Shown piece after piece: positions 32,479 to 40,815 of a DNA stretch of 64,000 nucleotides (the first letter of the stretch is position 1; every line of letters starts with the position of its first letter). Position numbers and translations under genes: made by a program. The DNA is from Candidatus Desulfosporosinus nitrosoreducens (GTDB lineage Bacteria > Bacillota > Desulfitobacteriia > Desulfitobacteriales > Desulfitobacteriaceae), in assembly GCF_030954495.1 (NCBI RefSeq), contig NZ_JAVHUW010000043.1, positions 62,001 to 126,000 on the forward strand, given 5' to 3'. Below the pieces are notes generated by a model, which had not been told where the DNA came from, made no database searches, and saw only the letters and a list, made by a program, of their open reading frames with translations.

Positions 32479-33190
32479 AAGCGAAGAATTTCTCCAAAAA
32501 GTTTTGTCCTATGTGAAATTCTCCTTTGATCACAGGGCTATCAAGGATGAACTTGAAAATCACCTTATTGATAGAATGCAGGATTATGAAGAACAAGGCT
32601 ATGCCGAAGAAGAGGCGGAACAGATGGCAGTCAGGGCCATGGGAGACGCTCAGGAAATTGGGCGGGAGCTTAACCGGGAACATAATCCGATCATCGGTTG
32701 GTTATGGAGGACTTCACATTTCTTAGTCGTTTTATTGATCATAACAAACTTGTATTTTGTCGGGCTTCCAATCGCCAATGCAGTTGGAGATACTTTAATG
32801 AAGATTAATCCCGCGGCCGGTATTCCCAAGTCCAATATTGTCTATAACCTCCCCGTCCATCAGAAGGTTAAACTTGATAACACAGTGATTAATTTTACCA
32901 ACCTTGTCCTCGAAAAAAACGGAGATCTGAATATCTTTTATAGGTACTACGATACAAGTCTGTGGGGAGGAGGTTGGAGCTTGGGGAATATTGGGATTAT
33001 TACTGATAATTTAGGCAATCGCTATTACAATGGCTCAGGTTCCGGAGGCGGAGGCCTTGTCTCCACTTGCCGGAGAACAATCAATCATTTTGCCCCCAAC
33101 GCGGATACCTTAATTATTAGTTATGATTACTTTAATCGCCAATATCGGGTTGAAATTCCCCTGAAGAAGGTTAAAGAGAATGAGTATTAG
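32465..33190 (+). CDS. Membrane protein with permease-prefix domain
   Basis: About 241 residues. The N-terminal 75 residues, including VKFSFDHRAIKDELENHLID and AVRAMGDAQEIGRELNREH, match the permease prefix domain that often follows PadR genes. One membrane helix (FLVVLLIITNLYFVGLPIAN) and an extracytoplasmic beta-rich domain with a glycine-rich NGSGSGGGG loop follow. ATG at 32465 is preferred over the GTG three codons upstream. Function is unknown; it is probably the PadR target. Confidence 0.8.
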   Translation: MLSAKSEEFLQKVLSYVKFSFDHRAIKDELENHLIDRMQDYEEQGYAEEEAEQMAVRAMGDAQEIGRELNREHNPIIGWLWRTSHFLVVLLIITNLYFVGLPIANAVGDTLMKINPAAGIPKSNIVYNLPVHQKVKLDNTVINFTNLVLEKNGDLNIFYRYYDTSLWGGGWSLGNIGIITDNLGNRYYNGSGSGGGGLVSTCRRTINHFAPNADTLIISYDYFNRQYRVEIPLKKVKENEY

Positions 33191-33731
33191 ATTGAAGAAG
33201 ACAATTCGCAATATCCTGATTCTGGTTCTTTTATTCCTGATATTTGTTCTTCGTTCCGGCTTTTATCCAACTCCCTTATCCGCCCATCAACGTTCTGAAC
33301 AAAGCCTGCACTATGGTCCGTCGCAAGTGGTTCATAGCGAGGATTGCGCTGAGGGAAAGTATATTTTAGGAAAATATGATCGCTGGGTTTCCTGCGAGTC
33401 AATACAGCGAAAGTTCTTTTTCTTTTGGACCATCGGCGATCGTTCCAACTTTGAGAATGATACAACGAAACCTTTTGCTTTTAGCTGGATGACATCGGAG
33501 GGTGGTAACTGCAACCTCTACGGAATCATTAATGACCAACGGATTAAACGAATTACATTAACTTTTAATAATGGGCAGTTAATGACCCAAACCGGCTTTT
33601 ATGAGGATTTGTTCTTGTTTACCTGGAAATTAGCTCCTGACGATCCCCCGTCGGACTATTTTAAAGACCTCAAAGGATACGATGCCTACGGCAATATACT
33701 ATTCGCAGCAGATCAGTCTAAAGTCTCATGA
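33180..33731 (+). CDS. Hypothetical secreted/anchored protein in the PadR module
   Basis: A 183-residue protein overlapping the previous stop by 11 bases. One N-terminal helix (NILILVLLFLIFVLRSGFY) acts as signal anchor. The extracytoplasmic part includes two cysteines around CAEGKYILGKYDRWVSC, which may form a disulfide, and strands such as IKRITLTFNNGQLM. No family is recognised. The overlap suggests that it works with the permease-prefix protein. Confidence 0.7.
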   Translation: MSIRLKKTIRNILILVLLFLIFVLRSGFYPTPLSAHQRSEQSLHYGPSQVVHSEDCAEGKYILGKYDRWVSCESIQRKFFFFWTIGDRSNFENDTTKPFAFSWMTSEGGNCNLYGIINDQRIKRITLTFNNGQLMTQTGFYEDLFLFTWKLAPDDPPSDYFKDLKGYDAYGNILFAADQSKVS

Positions 33732-33830
33732 TCCTCAGACAGCGCTTAAAAACGCTCGCTCTTCCAGTTTTTCCGGGCTAAAACATAATGCCGGTAATGA
33801 ACTATTGAATACTCCAGAAATCGGATATCT

Positions 33831-34307
33831 TTACAGGGAAAGTTCCTTATTGTAAGCTCGATAGATTAATGCGGAAGCTGAAAACCATATGCCAAATGTA
33901 ATAACTTGCGATATTACAGCGTGAGTAGGGCCATGCTCAAATTGGAAAAAACCCAGATTTTGCTGAACAAAGCCCAACATTATTGCAAAACAAACAAATC
34001 CTATAACGTAAGGAATTAGAAATTCAACTCTGAAGGGCAAAAAGTATAAAAAAAGCATCCAAACAAATGTGAAGGCAATGGGTATAAACACCGGGATGCC
34101 AAATGCTTCAAGGGAACCGGCTATGTAATGGAATTCTCCCATCATGTTTCCGATCACAACAATGGTCAGGACATCCACAACCCCGCCCAGAACAAAGCCA
34201 AATATTAAGAACTTCTTATATTGTTCTTTAGGAATAAAGATCAAGGTCGGAATACCAAATACAATCACTAAACCCGGCCAAAATATTAAATTGGAATCCA
34301 GCGTCAT
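33831..34307 (-). CDS. Multi-spanning membrane protein (possibly CBO0543 family)
   Basis: A 158-residue protein with five probable helices (LIFWPGLVIVFGIPTLIFI, FLIFGFVLGGVVDVLTIVVI, VFIPIAFTFVWMLFLYFLPF and two more). It resembles the CBO0543-type membrane proteins of spore formers in size and topology, but the assignment is tentative. ATG at 34307 has CAGGTG upstream. Confidence 0.6.
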   Translation of the reverse strand: MTLDSNLIFWPGLVIVFGIPTLIFIPKEQYKKFLIFGFVLGGVVDVLTIVVIGNMMGEFHYIAGSLEAFGIPVFIPIAFTFVWMLFLYFLPFRVEFLIPYVIGFVCFAIMLGFVQQNLGFFQFEHGPTHAVISQVITFGIWFSASALIYRAYNKELSL

Positions 34308-34420
34308 GATAACACCTGCCCGTTTGTTTTTTATTTGCATTTAGTTTTGCATTCTGGAAAGAGTTTATTCACACACATTAATTTGGTTGAACTGGTGAGC
34401 GTTTAGTTGTTGAAAATACC

Positions 34421-34453
34421 AAAGGCAGCGGGACTTTTTCTCCCGCTGCCTTT
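34421..34453. terminator. Terminator after the DUF3102 gene
   Basis: AAAGGCAGCGGGA and TCCCGCTGCCTTT form a perfect 13-bp stem with a 7-base loop, 24 bp after the leftward DUF3102 gene. Confidence 0.8.
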
Positions 34454-34476
34454 AGTTGTCAGCCCTTATTACCTGC

Positions 34477-35340
34477 TCAGATAGTCTGGTTCGAGCAGCG
34501 CGAGAGAAAATCCTTCACCCGTTTTCGATACACTTTATACGCCTCCGGATCGTCAGCTGCGAGGTTTTTTATTTCCCATGTCAGGTCTTTGAAGGCTCTG
34601 TCCAAGCTCTCGTATAAGAGCGTGATTTTATTGACGCGAGCTCGGAGATTCGCGGCATTCAGGTCCTTTTTCAGTTGTTTAACGGACTCTGACTCTAGGC
34701 TTTTCTCGACTGAGAGCAGTTCCCTCTCCAAGGCTAAAGCCCTGGCCTCGACCTCCGCCTTGGAATTCCTTAATTCTTCCGCATTCGTCTTCAGATTGTC
34801 GCGCTCCGTACTCAGCTGAGTTATTTGGCCTGCTTGCTCTTCCAGATCTTTCCGAAGATCCGCCTTTTCCTGCAGGGCCCGATCCCGTTCTTTAAGGGCC
34901 TGACTCCGCTCATTCACCGCCTTTGTCAGTTCGCGGGCAGACATGCTCTCGACATCAAGCTCAGCAATAAGCTGCACCCGCTCCTTTTCCGGGACTCCCA
35001 GAAGGATTAAAGCCTGGCTATAATTCAAATTTGTCAGTGTTTGCCCTTGCTCCTGCGTTCCTACATCGAGGGAGGCATCCGCTTTAGCCCCGTAGGCCTC
35101 AAAGATCTTCATCAATCTCTCAGCCGTTTTCTGAGAATAGCTAATCGAATCTTCCAGCCACTTGCCCCATTCCCCATAGGGGAGCAGTTCCTTGACCTCC
35201 TTCAGACGCCGGCCGATTTCAATGGCACCGGCAAGGATGATTTTCCCGGTCTGATGTTTAATCGCGTTTATTTCAGCCGCAATAACAGGCGGCGTCCGAT
35301 CTGAGGGCAAATCGTTCATGCTGTTGCCTGCCTTTTTCAT
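34477..35340 (-). CDS. DUF3102 protein with long coiled coil
   Basis: A 287-residue protein. Residues about 10-130 (QTGKIILAGAIEIGRRLKEV, LPYGEWGKWLEDSISYSQKT, AERLMKIFEAYG) are the DUF3102 domain found in phage, plasmid and chromosomal proteins of Firmicutes. A charged coiled coil of about 100 residues follows, then a short helical end. ATG at 35340 has GGAG eight bases upstream. The function is unknown; the fold and context recall DNA-associated ParB-like or phage replication accessory proteins. A large palindrome lies just upstream. Confidence 0.82.
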   Translation of the reverse strand: MKKAGNSMNDLPSDRTPPVIAAEINAIKHQTGKIILAGAIEIGRRLKEVKELLPYGEWGKWLEDSISYSQKTAERLMKIFEAYGAKADASLDVGTQEQGQTLTNLNYSQALILLGVPEKERVQLIAELDVESMSARELTKAVNERSQALKERDRALQEKADLRKDLEEQAGQITQLSTERDNLKTNAEELRNSKAEVEARALALERELLSVEKSLESESVKQLKKDLNAANLRARVNKITLLYESLDRAFKDLTWEIKNLAADDPEAYKVYRKRVKDFLSRCSNQTI

Positions 35341-35378
35341 CGCTTTATCTCCATAATATGTAATTAACTTGGAAGTGT

Positions 35379-35434
35379 GACAACCCTCATAAAGGTTGTC
35401 CCAGAATCGACAACGTTGTCGATTCTGGGACAAC
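35379..35434. repeat. 40-bp perfect palindrome upstream of DUF3102
   Basis: 35395-35434 is a perfect 40-bp palindrome built from GTTGTCCCAGAATCGACAAC and its complement. GACAACC at 35379-35385 can pair alternatively with GGTTGTC at 35394-35400. As RNA on the minus strand it would sit in the DUF3102 leader and offer two mutually exclusive stems. As DNA it could be a protein-binding or cruciform site. Confidence 0.75.
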
Positions 35435-35558
35435 TTAACCGGCTCCTCCAGGGGAAGGAATGTTGAGGCTTGTAACCTCAGGACAGGCTATAGCATAAAA
35501 TGAAACGAACCGGCTGAGTTAACGAAGCCGGTCAAGACGGAAGAAAGGGGTGATAAAA

Positions 35559-35783
35559 ATGGCGGTAACCGTAATACCTTTGAGTTCAGTGCTGACCGTA
35601 AAATATCAGACCGGGCTTACGCCCGAAGGTACCCCTGTATTCAAGCAGAAAAGCCTGAATAACGTATCCGCTGACGCCACCGAGCAGGATGCCTATGATG
35701 TGGCGGCGGCTATATTCAACCTGGTGCAGAATCCGATGGACAAAGTGTATTTGAGAAAAAATTATGAACTCACCAGCGAGTAA
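35559..35783 (+). CDS. DUF1659 family protein
   Basis: A 74-residue protein of the DUF1659 family, with VLTVKYQTGLTPEGTPVFKQ, KSLNNVSADATEQDAYDVAA and AIFNLVQNPMDKVYLRKNYE. It is always small and often next to a DUF2922 gene, as here. GGGGTGATAAAAATG supports the start at 35559. Function is unknown. Confidence 0.9.
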   Translation: MAVTVIPLSSVLTVKYQTGLTPEGTPVFKQKSLNNVSADATEQDAYDVAAAIFNLVQNPMDKVYLRKNYELTSE

Positions 35784-35845
35784 TTGACTTGGATAACAAG
35801 ACTTGATCTATGATAAGAAAACTTCACGGCAAAGGAGGCGATTCT

Positions 35846-36085
35846 ATGGCTGTCACAAGCAGCAGAGTCCTGAAACTGACGTTTACGACTAGCGGCGGTA
35901 AAACTTTTGTGCTGACAATCCCCCAGCCGAAGGAAGACCTGGATAAGGCTGAGGCCGAAGCCCTTATGGATGAGATTATCCAGAAAAATTTATTTATTAC
36001 ACCGAGCGGAGCGTTAAACGGCAAGAAGGATATTAGAATTATTGACACATCGGTAAACGATTTGTTTGATCCTCCACAGGATTAG
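35846..36085 (+). CDS. DUF2922 family protein
   Basis: A 79-residue protein of the DUF2922 family, with SSRVLKLTFTTSGGKTFVLT, PQPKEDLDKAEAEALMDEII and GKKDIRIIDTSVNDLFDP. ATG at 35846 has AAAGGAGG upstream; the frame to its left lacks a site. It follows DUF1659 by 62 bp in one unit closed by a terminator. Function is unknown. Confidence 0.9.
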   Translation: MAVTSSRVLKLTFTTSGGKTFVLTIPQPKEDLDKAEAEALMDEIIQKNLFITPSGALNGKKDIRIIDTSVNDLFDPPQD

Positions 36086-36099
36086 ACAGACCGGTAAAG

Positions 36100-36124
36100 A
36101 AGCGGCGGCCATCGGCCGCCGCTT
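36100..36124 (+). terminator. Intrinsic terminator of the DUF1659-DUF2922 unit
   Basis: AAGCGGCGGCC and GGCCGCCGCTT form a perfect 11-bp stem with a 3-base loop. Confidence 0.8.
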
Positions 36125-36252
36125 GGTTAGTTTGATTTTTAATTACCTTATCCCAACGGCTTCTACGCTCCGCCGCAAGTTTAGGCGGAAGGATTTCTGA
36201 AAGATGAGCCAAGCAAAAACAATCAGCCGCATTTACCTTATTTTCTTTGCTG

Positions 36253-36435
36253 TTATTTCTTAGGCTTCCCCAGCTCTTTTTGCAGCTTGACTACTAAGGC
36301 ATCAACCTTGCGGTTCTGCACCATAACAGCCTCATCCTGTATGATAGGTGTGCCCTTTTTTAAAGCCTCTTCTACAAGTATGTACAACTTTTTCGTCTCT
36401 TTTTTTAGTTTTTCATTGAGAAGTATTTTCTTCAT
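36253..36435 (-). CDS. Small helical hypothetical protein
   Basis: A 60-residue highly charged protein (KKILLNEKLKKETKKLYILV, then VQNRKVDALVVKLQKELGKP). It has no recognised domain and lacks cysteines or membrane segments. GGAG seven bases upstream supports its start. It is divergent from the Xre gene at 36603 and shares the operator region, so it may be controlled by that repressor. Confidence 0.6.
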   Translation of the reverse strand: MKKILLNEKLKKETKKLYILVEEALKKGTPIIQDEAVMVQNRKVDALVVKLQKELGKPKK

Positions 36436-36492
36436 GCTGAAATCTCCTCTTTTATTTTTGCTTGCTTAACATTTGACCAGTAATTTAAGTGT

Positions 36493-36590
36493 ATACCGTT
36501 AGTATAATTCACCTCTATCTTCATTTCAACGGTATTCCGTTAATCATCTGTGAAGTGAATTGCTATCTTTAAGTCAACGGAATAACGGTT
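36493..36590. promoter_or_regulatory. Repeated operator AACGGNAT in the Xre divergent promoter region
   Basis: AACGGTATTCCGTT (36528-36541) is a near-palindrome, AACGGAATAACGGTT (36576-36590) repeats its halves, and ATACCGTTA (36493-36501) is a third half-site. They lie between the divergent Xre and 60-residue genes, where the Xre protein would repress both. Confidence 0.6.
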
Positions 36591-36602
36591 AGAGGTGATA
36601 AA

Positions 36603-36845
36603 ATGAATATTTCTCAGGCAGTAGTCAAACGCATTAAAATACTGTGCAAAGAGCAAAAGCTGACAGTCAATGCACTTTGCAATGCTTCAGGCGTAACGCA
36701 ATCAACTGTAAATGATATTGTGAACGGCACGACATACAATGCAGGAATTGTAACTATTAAGAAACTGTGTGACGGATTTGGCATCAGTGTACGTGACTTT
36801 TTTGATTGTGATCTATTTTCTGATTTAGAGCAGGAAGTAAGGTAG
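36603..36845 (+). CDS. Xre-family HTH regulator
   Basis: An 80-residue single-domain Cro/C1-type protein, with LTVNALCNASGVTQSTVNDI as the HTH and ITVRDFFD-like end (FGISVRDFFDCDLFSD). It has AGAGGTGATAAAATG as ribosome binding site. It is complete and close to operator repeats, so an autoregulatory repressor is likely. Confidence 0.9.
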   Translation: MNISQAVVKRIKILCKEQKLTVNALCNASGVTQSTVNDIVNGTTYNAGIVTIKKLCDGFGISVRDFFDCDLFSDLEQEVR

Positions 36846-36989
36846 CAGCAATATGCAGCGCCCTCAGACTAAAAACTGACATCCGATTTGGAGAAGGCAG
36901 ACTATCTCATTTTAAACTACAATTTCAAAGGAACTTCCCGCTCCTTCAAAACCAAAATGGTGTTTTTATGTGCCTTGATTCAGAGCTTA

Positions 36990-37029
36990 AAGAAACCTTT
37001 GCTGATGATTTTTACAGCAAAGGTTTCTT
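36990..37029 (+). terminator. Intrinsic terminator downstream of Xre
   Basis: AAGAAACCTTTGCT and AGCAAAGGTTTCTT form a perfect 14-bp stem followed by TTTTT. Confidence 0.8.
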
Positions 37030-37175
37030 TTTTTGCCCACAAATAAATACGTCTTTCACTTATAGGTAAGTCAATAGCTTCTCGCAAATTCATTTCCACT
37101 TAATATAATAGTAAAATCACCCCTTCGTTGACCCGAAATTAAGAAGCTGCAGGGAAGTTAGAATACTGTTCCTAG

Positions 37176-37321
37176 TTACTCTAACCTATTAGAGGTATCC
37201 TTATAACGAAGTCCATCGCTAATAACGGATAGCAATCGATTAAATCTGCTGATATCCGGAGAACTTTCGCGTTGTTCTATAGCCAGCAGAAGACTAGACA
37301 TAAGAGTGATTAAATCCCTCA
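37176..37321 (-). pseudogene. Coding-like remnant, unidentified
   Basis: A frame reads LITLMSSLLLAIEQRESSPD, then ISRFNRLLSVISDGLRYKDT and stops at 37176. The composition is protein-like. No upstream start or family can be assigned. The stretch 36846-37784 has no intact gene. Confidence 0.3.
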
Positions 37322-37372
37322 CCCCGTATATCTTCCCGTACCACTTTCACCTGCTGGGCTTTATTTATACCA

Positions 37373-37519
37373 ATGGGCGCAAATAATGAGATGATGAAGC
37401 TTTCAGGATATGATAGACCTGCCGAGGTAGATAAACAGTTCCTAAAATACGTCTTGGGGGAAACAGCACTGACGCAGCTAGTAACGGAAACATACCGGTT
37501 CGATGATTATCCCAACTAG
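37373..37519 (+). pseudogene. Coding-like remnant, unidentified
   Basis: A 48-codon frame from an ATG without ribosome binding site reads MGANNEMMKLSGYDRPAEVD, then KQFLKYVLGETALTQLVTET and YRFDDYPN before a TAG. In-frame protein-like sequence continues after that stop for about 30 codons (FNPEERAKRRENEFPKDC). A nonsense-mutated gene fragment is the simplest reading. Confidence 0.3.
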
Positions 37520-37701
37520 GTGACGGATAGGTTTAATCCCGAGGAAAGAGCCAAAAGACGAGAAAACGAGTTCCCGAAGGACTGTAAAAAAGCTTTAGAA
37601 ATAGGTATAAGGCTTGTGTGAATTGTGAAAAAGCAGAAACAATAACGGTATCTCCAGGTGTATCCTAAGTTCCATGTGAAATCTAACATCAATGTGAAAT
37701 A

Positions 37702-37755
37702 AGGTGTATTCTGGGATTAATAGCCTAAACAGGCTGTCGCTCCCAGAATACACCT
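37702..37755. terminator. Long hairpin next to the aldo/keto reductase fragment
   Basis: AGGTGTATTCTGGGA (37702-37716) pairs perfectly with TCCCAGAATACACCT (37741-37755); a smaller GCCT/AGGC hairpin sits in the loop. It adjoins the duplicated gene fragment and could be a terminator or an element end. Confidence 0.55.
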
Positions 37756-37784
37756 CCCGCACACCCCTAAAACATTCCCGTCCC

Positions 37785-37975
37785 TCAATCTCTTGACTCT
37801 TGGACCACTACTCCATTCTTGAACCTCACGTTAGGGAAACTGCCACCGGCTATCTCATTTTCTGGTATAGTCTCTTCTATTCTCTTTATATCACGTTCAC
37901 TAAGACTAATCTCTAGAGATTGAATCGCTTATTGGAAATGAGGCCGCTTACTGGTGCCAATCAGGGGGAATAATA
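37785..37975 (-). pseudogene. Duplicated 3' end of the aldo/keto reductase gene
   Basis: This 190-bp segment is about 92% identical to 28422-28612, including the stop codon and the codons for IPENEIAGGSFPN and KNGVVVQESRD. It ends abruptly in sequence from a MarR-type gene at 37975. The copy shows that a piece of one accessory locus was moved about 9 kb. Confidence 0.85.
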
Positions 37976-38160
37976 AAACCGCCTTTTTCTAAACCCCTCA
38001 GCAGGTTTGTTACTGAAGGCCCGCTTAAACCTATAGTTTCCTCAAGATACTTTCTGTTTATTTCAATATGATCTTCTATTGAGTGGAAAATATGCCACAA
38101 AAGAACCACCTGGGATGTATTTAAGCCGTAGCTAAGCAAGAGGTAGTCATTTATCTCCCG
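37976..38160 (-). pseudogene. MarR-family regulator fragment
   Basis: The frame reads KLREINDYLLLSYGLNTSQV, then HIEINRKYLEETIGLSGPSV and TNLLRGLEKGGFI, the central HTH of a MarR protein. It is cut at the C-terminus by the fusion to the aldo/keto reductase fragment. A shift upstream (DIKNIAQ in another frame) breaks the N-terminus. Confidence 0.7.
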
Positions 38161-38345
38161 TAACTTTGGGCAATGTTTTTGATGTCAAGGTTAGAAGGGA
38201 CCACTCCTGTGACCCCACGCAAGACATGCCACTCAACTCCTGGCTAGACTTTATCCAAGCAGCTATTTCTGCTTGAGCTTAGCAAGGTTCAACTGGCAGG
38301 ATGATTGGGTATTTCATAATATCAATTGTTGTCAACTTTAACCTT

Positions 38346-38720
38346 CTAATCTTTTATGCTATTTGCTTTTGAAGCTATCCTTCTTAAGATTAACCCAATA
38401 AAATAAATTATTAAATAGAACGGAATATAAAAATATGCGGTATAATTATAAAAATATGAAAACAGTCCTAAGTAGAGTAAGGTTAACACCACAACGTTTA
38501 TCCACGTCAAAACTCTCAGCTTTTCCGTTAGAAATCCAAAGAAAAATGACATTAATGGGCTAATTACAAAAAGTAGCAGTAAAGTAATTCCTAAGCCCTT
38601 TTCATAAATATTATTATTTATAGGTCGGGAAGCATAATAACCTAAAGAGAAAATAATCAGCAGTTCAAAAAGTACTAATAATGCTTCTTTTAGCAAAGTT
38701 TTAGACTTTAACGTAATCAT
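38346..38720 (-). CDS. Hypothetical four-helix membrane protein
   Basis: A 124-residue protein with four predicted helices (ALLVLFELLIIFSLGYYA, LGITLLLLFVISPLMSFFFG, INVVVLTLLYLGLFSYFYNY, FYIPFYLIIYFIGLILRRIA). It has no conserved polar motif. AGAGG lies just upstream of the ATG at 38720. The function is unknown. Confidence 0.55.
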   Translation of the reverse strand: MITLKSKTLLKEALLVLFELLIIFSLGYYASRPINNNIYEKGLGITLLLLFVISPLMSFFFGFLTEKLRVLTWINVVVLTLLYLGLFSYFYNYTAYFYIPFYLIIYFIGLILRRIASKANSIKD

Positions 38721-38895
38721 CAACCTCTCTTTACTAGCCTATTTCCAATATGGAGACACTCACATAACTTATTATTAGAAAATATCACTAGCGTTGCATT
38801 AAAATAATTCGTCTATGTCAAGAGGGTAAAGTGATAATCTTTAGTCAGTAATTATCACCCTTATTTGGTACATACATCCGATACTTATTTCTATC

Positions 38896-38924
38896 TTGAC
38901 TTCCCATAGCTTCCTATGTATAGT
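38896..38924 (+). promoter_or_regulatory. SigmaA promoter of the MarR-SDR cluster
   Basis: TTGACT (38896-38901), a 17-base spacer and TATAGT (38919-38924) stand 42 bp upstream of the MarR start. Confidence 0.65.
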
Positions 38925-38966
38925 GTATCCACAGTTACTTATGGCTATTTTAGGGGGTGATGCAGT

Positions 38967-39392
38967 TTGAACCGAGCCAGCATTGGGGTAAAAATTAAAA
39001 TGATTGATATAGGATTTGACAGGCTATCTAACCAAATGCTCAAGCCCTATGATCTTACAAGCACACAGTTTAAGGTGCTTTTGTACCTATTAAAAAGGAA
39101 ATCGGAAATCACAAAGCAGATTGATCTTGAGAAGCATTTTGGCCTGACAAATCCCACGGTGACAGGCATCCTGAACAACCTTGAAAAATCCGGTTTTGTC
39201 AAACGGGAAGTCAATGAGCAGGATGTGCGAAGTAAAAAAATTAGATTGTGCCAAAACGTTCTGCAACTGGAGAGTGAGCTTACCGCCATTGCCGTGTCAA
39301 TTGAAAAGAAACTGACACAGGGGCTTAGCAAAGAGGAAATCGAAAGCACATTGTCTGTCTTGGAAAAGATATTTGCCAACCTAAATCAATGA
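38967..39392 (+). CDS. MarR-family transcriptional regulator
   Basis: A 141-residue MarR protein with QIDLEKHFGLTNPTVTGILN as the recognition region and VKREVNEQDVRSKKIRLC as the wing. TTG start with GGGGGTGA five bases upstream. It begins a rightward cluster with DUF2316, a SnoaL-like gene, a PPOX-like gene and an SDR gene, which it probably controls. Confidence 0.92.
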   Translation: MNRASIGVKIKMIDIGFDRLSNQMLKPYDLTSTQFKVLLYLLKRKSEITKQIDLEKHFGLTNPTVTGILNNLEKSGFVKREVNEQDVRSKKIRLCQNVLQLESELTAIAVSIEKKLTQGLSKEEIESTLSVLEKIFANLNQ

Positions 39393-39428
39393 GGATACCA
39401 GAACATAAAAATATAATGGATGGATACC

Positions 39429-39692
39429 ATGAGCTTAAACGCAAAACAGTTTGAACAAACCAGAATCAAAATGGCAGCAAACTTTGAAATATCAGGACTT
39501 TTACCGGAAACGATACAAGCCGACTTAGGTTTCAGTGCACAAGACTTCAAGAGTGCACTGGAGGTTTTGCCGCGCTACAGTCCTACAAACGTATGGAAGC
39601 TCCGTGACTATTTGGAAAAGAAAATTCTTGAGCAAGGCAAAAATCTCTATCCGTTCACGGTGCTGAAAAACAACATTTATTATCAATATTAG
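39429..39692 (+). CDS. DUF2316 family protein
   Basis: An 87-residue helical protein, with SLNAKQFEQTRIKMAANFEI, ETIQADLGFSAQDFKSALEV and WKLRDYLEKKILEQGKNLYP, matching the DUF2316 family. It resembles a small HTH (DLGFSAQDFKSAL). It usually accompanies MarR-regulated redox genes. Function is unknown. Confidence 0.8.
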   Translation: MSLNAKQFEQTRIKMAANFEISGLLPETIQADLGFSAQDFKSALEVLPRYSPTNVWKLRDYLEKKILEQGKNLYPFTVLKNNIYYQY

Positions 39693-39704
39693 GAGGTATC
39701 ACAT

Positions 39705-40318
39705 ATGATTTTAACAAGACCAGGGATTTCTTCCCCGCAGGAAATGCTGGATAAAGCCGCTATTAAGGAGCTTTTGGAATTTGAACGCTTTTGCCGCGAC
39801 AATGCCCTTTGGGACGAGATGAAAAAGTGCTACGCAGAGGATTCAACAGTCAACATCTCATGGTTTCAGGGGTCGGGGCATGGTTTCGCGGACGCCTCCA
39901 GCAAGATGGAATCAAAAGCGCCGCACAAGCTCTATAACACCGCAATTTGGTTAAACGGCGACAAGGCTGTTGCCATAATGATGCCACTATTTTAATGCGT
40001 ATGGAGCTTGACTCTGTTCCGGTAGATCTTTCTTGCGACGCAAAGTTGATTTTTCGTATAAAAAAGACCGACGGTCTGTGGGTTATCGCAGCGTTCGACT
40101 CCATCTATGAACAAGATCGCATAATACCTGTTTATCCGAATAGTCAATTAAATCTACCATTAGGCGAGCTTAAGGCCTTCCGGCAAAGTTACGCCTGTAT
40201 GTCATACATGATCAGCAGAAACGGCCGCCCTATCGGCAACGATTTTCCTGGCATTGACCGACCGGATTTGGTGGAAGCACTGTATCATGAAATCGGCGCA
40301 TGGCTATACGGAAACTAA
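39705..40318 (+). pseudogene. SnoaL/NTF2-like protein, single frameshift
   Basis: Two overlapping frames together make one SnoaL-like (NTF2-fold) protein of about 200 residues. The first gives LLEFERFCRDNALWDEMKKC and WFQGSGHGFADASSKMESKA to about 39977. The second continues with ATILMRMELDSVPVDLSCDA, KLIFRIKKTDGLWVIAAFDS and ends WLYGN. A one-base indel near 39977 separates them. The AGGAGG ribosome binding site is intact. The gene is probably inactive or the base is a sequencing error. Confidence 0.8.
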
Positions 40319-40408
40319 TAGGCGCAAAGCGACTATTAGCTGCCAGGGTAATAAAAGGATAAGAAGCATTATAACTACTTTGAAATAACAAACCAAGAGG
40401 ATATGACT

Positions 40409-40800
40409 ATGCAAAAAGTATACGATTTTTTAAGAAGAGCGGCACTTTCTATCTCGCCTCCATAGACGAAGACCAGCCCAGTGTGCGCCCCTTCGGCGCG
40501 GTGGATATTTTCGAGGGAAAACTCTATATTCTCACAGGCAGGGTCAAAAATGTTTCTAAGCAGATGGCGCAAAATCCCAAGGTTGAAATCTGCGCAACGG
40601 ACGGAGGTAAGTGGCTTAGAATTGAAGCGGCTGTCGTATCGGACGAGCGCATTTCCGCCAAGCAGCACATGCTGGACGCCTATCCCAGTCAGCAAAGGTT
40701 ATACAAAGCCGATGACGACAACACGCAGGTTCTATATTTAAAGGACACCACTGCAACTATTACCGCATTCGGTGCTGAGCCAGAAATCATTCGTTTCTAA
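40409..40800 (+). pseudogene. PPOX-type flavin-binding protein, single frameshift
   Basis: ATG at 40409 with AAGAGG upstream encodes MQKVYDFLRR. The continuation GTFYLASIDEDQPSVRPFGA, VDIFEGKLYILTGRVKNVSK, MAQNPKVEICATDGGKWLRI is in the next frame. Together they make a pyridoxamine 5'-phosphate oxidase-like split-barrel protein of about 130 residues. A one-base deletion near 40438 (GAAGAGCGGC) breaks it. It is the second frameshift in this cluster. Confidence 0.82.
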
Positions 40801-40815
40801 AAAGGGGGTTATTAC

